A DNA stretch of 64,000 nucleotides from Posidonia oceanica (taxonomy: Eukaryota; Streptophyta; Magnoliopsida; Alismatales; Posidoniaceae), in contig JAZBRS010000026.1 in the NCBI GenBank assembly GCA_037176725.1, forward strand, positions 147,075,501 to 147,139,500. The letters run 5' to 3'. The position numbers were made by a program, and so were the translations under genes. The notes beneath the pieces were generated by a model. That model was not told where the DNA came from. It saw nothing but the letters and a program-made list of their open reading frames with translations, and did not search any database. The first letter of the stretch is position 1, and every line of letters begins with the position of its first letter. Of this stretch, positions 55,394-64,000 are shown in pieces.

Positions 55394-56059
55394 ATGCCCC
55401 TCAAAATCGCAGTTGCAAAATCTAATAATAATACTAGTACTAATAATAATAATACTAGTAATCCCTCAACCCCCAACTCCCACCACCACCACCACCACCA
55501 CCACCATCACCAATTCGATTTCCAATCCCAGTCCCAATCCCACCACGGCGTCGACGAAGAACAGCAGCACAGCAACGACGACGGCGACCCGGAGCCTCCA
55601 TCACCACCACCATCACCATCGTCGCAATCCAGATTCGTGCATTTCGTCACGGAACTAGCGATGCCGCCGACCGCCGCCACCCCTCTCCTCCGCAAGTCGA
55701 AGGCGGCGTCGTACCAGCGGTGCGCGTCCCACGCTGGGGACGAGCTCCACAACTTCCGATCCTGGCTCCGGTGGATGTGCGTGGACCAGACGGCCACCTG
55801 GAGCGCCGCCGTTTCCTGGATCGTGTTCCTGACGCTGGGGATCGCCGTCCCGGCCGTGTCGCACTTCGTGCTGTCCTACAGCGAGAAGAGGAGGAGCTAC
55901 GACACCGTCGTCGAGGCGTCCCTCACGTCCGCCGCCGCCCTGTCCTTCCTCTGCCTCTCCGCCTTCGTCAAGAAGTACGGCCTCCGGAGGTTTCTCTTCC
56001 TCGACAAGCTCTGCCGAGAAAGCGAGAAGGTCCGCCTTGGATACACCACGCAGCTCAAT
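55394..56059 (+). CDS. DUF3537 gene exon 1
   Basis: 222 codons, ending KVRLGYTTQLN before donor gtatgc. It includes the low-complexity leader and the first two membrane segments. Confidence 0.93.
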
Positions 56060-59000
56060 GTATGCTTTCTTGCGTTTCTTCTTCTTCTTCTTCTTATCTG
56101 TGATGTTCTTCTGGTGTTTTGTTGCATAATTAACTACGAGTTTCTGGACTTCCTCATAACCCCTTGTTTTTACCACTTGGAATTGCCTGCAACTCTTCCT
56201 TCCACACCACCAGTTGGGAATGGGAACGGGCATTCCATCACCATGTGCTGGTGGAGTGCAGTTCAATTCAATGACTTGGGAAAGTTTAGAATAATAAGAA
56301 TACGCTAAGGTCAATTTTTAATGTGGCATGATTGGAATGATGATGTTTCTCAATTGCCGTTGGCCCTTGATTTTTAAGACTTATTATATATATCCACCAT
56401 TAAACCCTGTCGGGGAAATTTTATGTGTTTAGCTTTTTTGTCTCTAGAACCTAGCAATCGGAAAAGCAAATTCTTTTTTTTTTTTTCTCATTACAAAAAA
56501 AAAAAAATCTCCTATCCCTTCCTTCAAAAACTTTGGATTTTATTTTTGTACCGTTATCTAGTCGTGAACTTTGATCGAGGGAGGAGTTTTCACCGTATTA
56601 AAAAAAGAAGAAGGGAGTTTAGACTTTTTTTAAAGACCGGTTGTTTGAGTTTCCATACGATCACCAGATGGTTCACTCGAAAACGAGCTGGAAGGGCCCC
56701 ACCACCAAAGATGTGAGGTGCTGAGACTTTGACCCGCAAGGTGTCATTACACCGTAAAAAGTGCCACGTCGATTGATAATAAAAAAAACATCGTCTGGCA
56801 TGGATGATATGGACAAATATACGAAGAGAGACAGAAACATGAACAACATGGACAAGTACCTTCGCTTGCAATGCACAGCCCACGGCTATTATACAGGGAA
56901 ACTCGTTCCCTAGTTTTTATGATTTACTACCACCACTACTACTACTACAGTCTACAGACATCGTAAAGAAGAAAATAGAAAATCCATGTAACTCTCTTCC
57001 TTGTTATTTGTTCCCTCTCTTGTGTTGCAGAGATCTTTCAAGCTACTGTCCTTCTTCGTGGTTCCATGCTTCCTAGCAGAGACAGGCTACAAGATATGGT
57101 GGTACTGCGTGGGAGCGGGACGCATCCCATTCCTGGGCAACCCAATCGCCAGTGACATCTTCACCTGCGTGCTCGAGCTCTGCTCCTGGCTCTACCGGAC
57201 CTCCATCTTCTTCCTTGTCTGCGTCCTCTTCCGCCTCATCTGCCACCTCCAGATCCTCCGCCTCCAGGACTTCGCCGCAGTCTTCCAGGAGGAGTCCGAC
57301 GTTGCCTTGGTGCTCACCGAGCACCTCCGGATACGTCGTGAGCTCCATGTTATCAGCCACCGGTTCCGTATTTTCATTGTCATCACTCTCATCCTTGTTA
57401 CCTTCTCCCAGCTTGCTTCACTTCTTCTCACCACGAGTTCGCATTCCGAGGTCAACTTCTTCAACACTGGTGAACTCGCAGTAAGTGTGCATAAATGACT
57501 TGCTTTTGTATTGTATATGTAATTCGCATATTGCTTGCTTGCTTTGCTGATGAATGTGAGTCCAATTCTTGTTTCCGGGTGCAGTTGTGTTCGATTGGGC
57601 TTGTGACTGGTATTCTGATATGCTTGCGTAGTGCTGCCAAGATCACGCACAAAGCGCAGGCGATCACGAGTCACGCTGCGAAGTGGCATGTTTGTGCAAC
57701 CATTGAATCTTTTGATCCTGATCCGGAGACACCCACCAGGGGTGTGTCTGGTCTGGTGTTTCCGACCTACAATTCAAATGATCTTAGTGACGATGAGGTT
57801 GTGGATGACGATGATCTCGACGATTCAATGCTTTTGCATCCTCATGCTAACACCATTTCCTTTCAGAAGAGGCAAGCTCTTGGTAAGGTTCCACAGTCCC
57901 TCCTCATTCATTTATAAGATAGACTGTATCACTACCTGCCTATATATACACATATATCTCTGATAGTTTCTAACCACGTCAATAGCTTCAAGAGATAATT
58001 TACTTGGTTTTTCTTGCTTCAACTTGTTCATTGATTCTCAGTCAAGCTACTGAAAATGGGAATTTTCTTGCTTCCATTTCTTTCTCTGGACTGATAATTG
58101 ACAAGTTCAATTTCCATTTCTCCTGAAATATGACATGCTCTAACCATGCCAACTATCATGTTTACAACGTTGCTATAGCAGCTTCTATGCTTTATAGATC
58201 ATAAGTTTACAACTGTTACTCTCAATTTCCATGCTTTGCTCCCTGAACAGAGTCTTAGAAACTTCAGTCCCATTCAACTAAAATGGTGATAATAATGCTT
58301 CCCATGAAGAGCCTTAGAAGGCTAATCAAAGGGAAAAAAAAAAACCAGCCAGGATCCTCATGCCATCTTCAAATTAAAAAAGAACTTTTATTTTATAAAT
58401 TGAGGGGATAGTAATGATGGAAGCAAATGTGGAACTATATGAATACACATATCAATTATATTAATTAACATGCCAATTAAAATCATAACATAAGATCCAG
58501 GAAATGTCATGAACAACCAATGTATGCAACAGTAACAAAAAAGAGAAACAAAGTTAGAAGTTATCTCATCGAGTTGTCTCGAAGGATTTGCCTTAGAGAA
58601 AACAGCGACCCACAACCGGTACACAGGGTTTCCATGCTTTTTCTCCCAAGATAAAACGATCACAATAGGTAGAGAACGTACTGGGTTCTCGTCTACACGT
58701 CGATCACACCTCTGTTGCCATTGGAGACTCAAATAGCATAGCAATCAGAGAAGAGGGATGCAGAATCGTCAATTCGTTTCAGGGGAATACTGAGTGCGAG
58801 AGAGGAGATCGGAAAAGAAAGAAGAGGAAGTCATCTCTCAAACCGTCCTTACTCTTGTCTCATATAACCGTTTCCACGATTCGGATGACTTCCACGCGGT
58901 TTGGAAACACTCGTTGGAGGACGCGGTTTGATCAATAGATTTTAATTAATTAAGGTAAAACCTCAGTTAACCTTGATTAGTCATTGTACTTTTATGCAAA

Positions 59001-60585
59001 AAGTACCCAGAGACCATTCCCTCAAGCTCGAAGCCTGAAACCCGAGTCCAGTCTGGCCCGACGCGCTCGTGCGCAGGTGTGTGGTCATCTATATCTTGAC
59101 CAAGCTCTTGTGAACAATTGTTCTAAAGCTCATTGGAAATAGAGACATCTAAGTTTTTACTATTCACCAATGTGGGACTAAAGTTTCACACTCACGTACA
59201 AAACTACCTTTCAAAATATTCCCTCTATTGGACTTATATTTTTGGACTTATTACTATACATTTAATTCTTATTAACAAAGACAATGTAATGGACTTAACA
59301 TGAACATTATTTAATCAAGTATCATAGATCCAATTAAGTTCAACTTAAACTTGATTAATTAAATGTTCAACAAGTAATGCTTCAAAGCAATAGTATTTCC
59401 TACTAATCTTCACTTCTAGTTGAGAATTTGTGCCTAAAACGAAGTATATGTGAAGAACCCCATAATGGTTGTAATGGTTGGTTTCTCCATGGAACTTCTA
59501 ACTAATATTCTAATAGAGTTATCCAACATCACTTAAAGAGCTTGTAGATACTCTTACTCGAAGACATTCCGTTAATCCTCCTTGTTATACTCTTTCTGGA
59601 ATCTATCTTGGGAAGAAGACTGGGACTGGATATATTTTAGGGAAGAAGGTGTTCTTTTTAATTAGTGAAAGATACATATATAATATTATGCTTCAAAAGG
59701 GAAAAACTCCTTTCTGAAAACCAAGCAGAAGCTTTCTACCTGCTTATATTTGAGTAGTCTGGCCTTCCTAAATTGTCTTTCAGATTAAGCTGTTGACTTT
59801 GTTGTTTATTACAAGAGCTGCATAGATTTCCCCAGTTCACTGGAGAACATGTTAGTTTCTGATTATTTCTGCATTTTATATACAGAAAATGAATACACTG
59901 CCTGAACATCTTGTTCATTCACTGATAATCAGCACCGTAGTTTGACTTGTGTTGCCGTGTAGGTCATTTGCAATGTTATTGTTAGAATATTTGCCCTACT
60001 TGTAATAGAGTTAGATTGCATTTTGTGGAAGTCAAATAGCCTTTCTATCCTTCATTACTACACCTGTATTTAAGACCGTATGTGAGGTGCATTAGTCCAA
60101 CATTAGGAGATTATAGAATTGTCGTAGACTTTATATAGTCGTATATCTCTTTACTTATTCTCAATTGATTTTGAGTTGAATACTCGTACTTTTAGTAATT
60201 ACTCATAAGCCTTACCATTTCTTTCATATTTGACATGTGCAATCATTAGTATTTATTGTCAACATTGGTGTTTGATTACTAGTTAATTTAAGTTTCTTCT
60301 AAATTTTTCTTCCAATTGCAATCTTTAATATATATAACTATGCCTTCTTAGATGGAGGACTCTCAAATGGCTCATCTGTTTTTCTGGTTATCCTAGTTAT
60401 TTTTCTGGTGAGAATTTTCTTAATTAAAAATTGTACTTTCCATTGCAGTCACATATCTGGAGAACAACAGGGCAGGGATTACAGTATATGGGTTCATGCT
60501 GGATAGAGCGTGGCTTCACACGATTTTTGCTATGGAACTCACTGTGTTTCTCTGGCTTTTGGGAAAGACGTTAGGGTTCTCTTAG
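55394..60585 (+). CDS. DUF3537 seven-membrane-segment protein (gustatory-receptor-like), complete
   Basis: Exons 55394-56059, 57031-57480, 57585-57882 and 60449-60585 splice to 516 residues. Residues 1-120 are a disordered leader with asparagine runs, ten consecutive histidines (30-39) and proline-serine stretches. Membrane segments fall at about 136-160, 173-192, 226-248, 264-293, 333-355, 373-388 and 494-512. Between the sixth and seventh is an acidic loop (SDDEVVDDDDLDDS). The C-terminus is TVYGFMLDRAWLHTIFAMEL and then FLWLLGKTLGFS. This matches the plant DUF3537 family (Arabidopsis relatives include At4g22270), whose biochemical role is not established. Published structural comparisons propose that the family is homologous to insect gustatory receptors. 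The first exon is strikingly GC-rich (about 55560-56040), and the later exons are less so. The start is the first in-frame ATG and no upstream extension is needed. Confidence 0.93.
56060..57030 (+). other. DUF3537 gene intron 1
   Basis: 971 bp, with ctt microsatellite near the donor, t/a homopolymers at about 56475-56508 and a cta/act repeat near 56929-56948. Overlapping reading frames here are not genes. Confidence 0.7.
57031..57480 (+). CDS. DUF3537 gene exon 2
   Basis: 150 codons, from RSFKLLSFFVVPCFLAETGY to FFNTGELA, with acceptor tgtgttgcag and donor gtaagt. It includes membrane segments 3 to 5. Confidence 0.94.
57585..57882 (+). CDS. DUF3537 gene exon 3
   Basis: 99 codons plus one base, LCSIGLVTGILICLRSAAK to FQKRQAL. 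Acceptor tccgggtgcag, donor gtaagg. It includes segment 6 and the acidic loop. Confidence 0.93.
57883..60448 (+). other. DUF3537 gene intron 3
   Basis: 2.57 kb. The part 58380-59220 contains GC-richer stretches (cacgcggtttggaaacactcg, gcccgacgcgctcgtgcg) unlike the rest and may be an inserted repeat on the - strand, but no LTR pair or duplication was found. The remainder is AT-rich. Confidence 0.5.
60449..60585 (+). CDS. DUF3537 gene exon 4
   Basis: Begins with two bases completing a valine codon, then TYLENNRAGITVYGFML and the last membrane segment, with TAG at 60583-60585. Acceptor ttccattgcag. Confidence 0.93.
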
Positions 60586-62240
60586 AACAGCCAAGTTGTA
60601 GTTATTCCTCTACTTTCATACTCATTCAAAAGTATTGCGTTCATTCGCCTTATAGTTTCTACACTGTCTTTGTGCTTGTATTTTGTTAAAAATGTAACAA
60701 GAGAAAGAAGTGAATATCTTCACTTGTCTCAATGAGGAATGCTAGAGTTATTGCGGCTTCGTAAGTGCATTTGAGAAGTGTGGGAGTGATCTTAATGTTC
60801 CATTCCTTGTATATAAGTTCAACGAGTTAACTCTTAGGTAGTGTTTAGTACGTTGGAATAAATAGTGGAATGGATTGAAATGGAACGATATTCTTATGTT
60901 TGGTACAAATATATGTTGGGAATAGCCATTCCCTTAGAAATAAACTTCCTATTCAATATAGAAATTTGATTCCTTGATAATATGTAAGAAATTTGATTTT
61001 CATTTAGTTGGGGAAAAAAATTGTCTCCATTCTAATCCCTCTCGCGAGCAAGGGCTCCTGTGCCTCCACCCTCCTCCCTGACTTGTGGTCCTTCTGGGGC
61101 CTTCTCTTGCATCTTCACCTTCCTCCATGCCCGTGGTCCTCTTGTGCTCGTGGCCTTTTCCTTGATCCGCAACCTCCTCCTCTTTGATCTTCAGCCTCTT
61201 GGAAGGATATTTTTGTTTAAATATAGATTTTGCATTTCAACAATACAGGAATGAAATAAAAAAAAAGGAAATATGATATTAGATCGATAAAAAAGAAAAA
61301 TTCCATAAAAAGTGGTTGCATAAAAGGAGTCTTACCTTTTCCATTCACATTATCTTTGCTTAGTATGTTGGTTTGGATAGATAAAAACTAAAGAAAAAGC
61401 AAGTGACACTGAATGCACACAACGAATGCATGACCCTCGACCAGAGATGGGTAAGCACACCCACCTATTACGTGTTGCGAAGGGGTTGGACATCCTACCA
61501 CACCCAACCTGATGTTCAGTCCCTCGAAACATTTCAATAAGACATGAGGTCAAAAGCCGACAAGCATAATCACAAAACCAAATTGCCAGTGTCTGCACCT
61601 ACACCCCAACCTCTCAGCCAAAAGCCAGTCGCCGTCGCAATATGCAATGCCACAATTTGGAGTCCTCCTCCTCTTGCATGCTCTTGATGGACTTGCCCTT
61701 GCTTGGTTGGGAATTGGACGTGGGATGTTGGATGAAGAGAAATGCTCTCCTTTTTTTCATTTCCCTCCACACTATTGCACCAAGGCTCCATCCATCCCTT
61801 GTGCATGGAACGTGTAGAGGTGATTTTATAGTGGTAAGGGCCATTGAACTGAGGTAAAATACCATCAAGGGCATAGCTTACGTCACCAAGGTATTTTAAC
61901 CTGGTAAAATAGGAGGCCAGGGTTGTTTTGGTTTCTACACCCAGCAGAGCACGTGGGAGGGATCAACAGTTTCCAGGAAATGACTTTCTACATGAGTATG
62001 ATAAAAATTCATGCGGTCATATTGTGCCGTTCACAATTCATGCGTCCTGCCTGACGAAATCCTTGCAATGTTGAATGCTGTAGGAAAGAGAAAACTCCTC
62101 TCCACCTGAACGCTTGCCAAAAAAAAAAAAAATGCTCTAGTGCTGTAGTCCGCCAACATTCCAAACAAAAGAGACCTCTAAACACAGAGAGAGCGATCCT
62201 TGAACTGTTCTCAAGCAAGATAGAGCAATCTAAGAGCATA
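60586..62240 (+). other. 3' UTR of the DUF3537 gene and intergenic DNA
   Basis: The 3' UTR likely ends within about 250 bp. At about 60838 a word gtagtgtttagtacgttggaat resembles one end of a miniature element, but its partner was not found. Overlapping open frames on both strands at 61570-61874 have no recognisable family. Confidence 0.4.
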
Positions 62241-64000
62241 GAGCGTCTGTCCCTCCTCGCTTGGAGTTGGCGATCCCCTGGCCGTAGGCTTTCTGTTCAC
62301 CGGTCGGGCCAGTATTGGAGGTAGATCGATGTTGCAAAACATCTAATCGTAGCTGTTCTCTGTCGACTCGGAGATGCGATGGTGAAGAAGGCACCCTCCT
62401 GGTCCAACCACCGGAAGCTCTTGGCTGGTTTGGAGCTCTTATAACTGCCCCTTAGGCCGGTTGACCCCTTCTTCTTGTATGGATCTCCCATTCGTCTCTC
62501 TCGCTCGTCCCTTCTTTCTTCTCCCTCATCTTCCCTAGGATGGTCTTCTTCCTCGCCGGCTGCTCAGAAGGCCAGATCCCTTAGGTCTTCTCACGGAAGG
62601 TCTTCTCCCACATATCTTCTTCTTCTTCGTCTGACTCCCGCTCTCCACTGGTGGATAGTGCCTGTACTTTATGTATAGTTGAGAGAGCTGATAGATCCCC
62701 TTCCCTTGTTTCTTCTCCCTCTGATATCTAGGCTACTTTTGGACTCTCTGGATTGTCGTAGACTAGTCCTATGATTACGGGCTCCTCGTTAATCCACCTA
62801 GATTGTGTAGCACCTTATTTTAAGGATGTCGATGGTTTGTCTGAAGCTAGTGGATTGAATGATTTAGCTGCCACTAGTGATTTTGTCCTTGGGAACTCAA
62901 GTTTTTTTTCTTCCTCGATGATTGACTTTGAAGATAATTGCTTCTCCCCCTCTAACCCGGGCTCTGTGGCAAATATGGTCACTAAAATTGCTAATACGTC
63001 TCTCAACTCGGCTATTCTAGACTCCAGTTTAGGAATGTGCCAATCCCTAACTCCTTCGATTGAGATAGATTGGACTTTTGTAGAATGTAGTCCTGCCGGG
63101 AACTTTTACAGTCACGGTGCTTGTTTCCCCTCGCCTCTTCCTGAGATTGTTCAGGAGGAGAGCCTTGCGCCTCCTTCCCAGGAAACATGTCAATCTTCCC
63201 TTCTTGGAAGGGAGGTTGCCTACCTTGTTCCCTCGGCTACAGTGCCGGTGATATCGGCTACCGACGGTCAAACCACCTCCACTATTGAGGCGAAGGATTT
63301 CCACTGAATCCTTTCAAATCCCACCATTAATTGCCATGACAGCCTTTTGTCAGACGCGTCCTTTGGTGTTAGTCTTGGGGAGTGGTGCGAGATTTTGAAA
63401 TCTAATGCATTAATTGCTAAACGTGAATTTGATTTTTTTTTTTTTTTAAAAGCATTCTTTTTGCGTTGACGGTTTTGGTCTCGGGAAACCTAAGCGACGC
63501 CGGTTCCCTTGTTTTATCCCTCTGACATCTTCGACGGTGCCTTATGTTTGTTTGACATTTAACAGCTCTGGGAACCACTTCCTCCCATTGGTGGGTTTCT
63601 TGGATAATAATAATGAGAATATTGGTCATTATGATCCATGCTAAGTTTCTAGGATCTTCTCCCAGCCAAGGACACCTTCTCCTCTCCCCAATGACGATTG
63701 GACTCATGTCAAGCGTCGCCATGTCAAATATGATTGAATTGCTTTCTGTACTCACACGTTGCGTGGTCATCCAAGAAACTGCTGTAGGTTTAAAGGATTT
63801 TGTTTTAGATGCAAATCACCCTCACACTCGGTTGCGGTTTGTAAATTCTTTAAGTGCTTTTCTTCTTCTCAGCGACCTACCCCCTGCCTGTCATAACTCC
63901 CCCTCCTTCCTTGCCATTCCTCCTTCGAACTCATTAATGGTTGGTTATTCTCCTCAACAACTAATAGTCATACCGCCATCAGATGAGATCTACAACGATA
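62240..64000 (+). mobile_element. Decayed LINE 5' part with ORF1 zinc knuckle, runs off the window
   Basis: A ct-rich leader (about 62480-62640) and an open piece 62771-63307 (MITGSSLIHLDCVAPYF...) are followed by broken frames. These read DDWTHVKRRHVKYD near 63700 and then CCRFKGFCFRCKSPSHSVAVC. The last 14 residues (63801-63842) are a CX2CX4HX4C zinc knuckle. ORF1 of plant L1-type LINEs ends in such a knuckle before ORF2. No reverse transcriptase is within the window, so the assignment is inferred from ORF1 alone; an LTR-element gag is the main alternative. Confidence 0.5.

Noticed and set aside
55655..56314. 219-codon open frame antisense to exon 1 of the DUF3537 gene
   Set aside because: It is a shadow of the GC-rich coding exon on the opposite strand and has no domain features of its own.
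58380..59220. Solo LTR in intron 3 of the DUF3537 gene
   Set aside because: Composition differs from the surroundings, but I found no TG/CA ends with a 5-bp duplication.
1..64000. CRISPR arrays, bacterial operons, phage or defence systems
   Set aside because: No regularly spaced repeats or prokaryotic gene organisation are present; all real genes are spliced plant genes.

Overview
This is nuclear DNA from a flowering plant. It has spliced genes with GT/AG introns of 0.1 to 11.6 kb, abundant Ty1/copia, Ty3/gypsy, LINE and hAT-like elements, and a fragment of a mitochondrial gene. The GC-rich first exon of the last gene fits a monocot, but the species cannot be named from the sequence alone. 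I found no CRISPR array, operon, rRNA gene or real tRNA gene. I also found no convincing new molecular system. The interest lies in how the repeats are nested, deleted and bounded.

Layout. (1) Positions 1-14081, + strand: the 3' part of a glycosyltransferase-like gene. Two short exons (1552-1702, 1822-1890) are separated from the terminal exon (13488-14081) by an 11.6 kb intron. That intron holds an hAT-like element (6083-6691) and a copia element (8339-13217) with matching LTRs and a 5-bp target-site duplication (TSD). (2) 14.7-30.0 kb: a retrotransposon-rich stretch with a chromovirus-like gypsy remnant, an Athila-like gypsy element with a large pol deletion, and a second copia element on the - strand with its gag end deleted. 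A short orphan terminal exon follows at 30131-30259. (3) About 30.64-46.15 kb, + strand: a complete seven-exon gene for the Qc-SNARE syntaxin SYP61 (248 aa). Its introns carry an atp9 mitochondrial insertion, three LINE 3' ends, three hAT-like elements and a 1.06-kb foldback element. (4) 46.1-54.5 kb: intergenic, with a tRNA-derived SINE candidate, another hAT-like element, a 246-bp tandem duplication and an AT-rich 1.67-kb tandem duplication. (5) 55394-60585, + strand: a complete four-exon gene for a 516-aa, seven-membrane-segment DUF3537 protein, a family proposed to be related to insect gustatory receptors. (6) About 62.2 kb to the end: the decayed 5' part of a LINE with a CCHC zinc knuckle.

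The host genes do not form a pathway. SYP61 acts in trans-Golgi/endosome membrane fusion, the DUF3537 protein is a predicted membrane protein, and the first gene is probably a Golgi-type sugar-transfer enzyme. None of the long terminal repeat elements looks autonomous: each has lost or broken an essential part of gag or pol.
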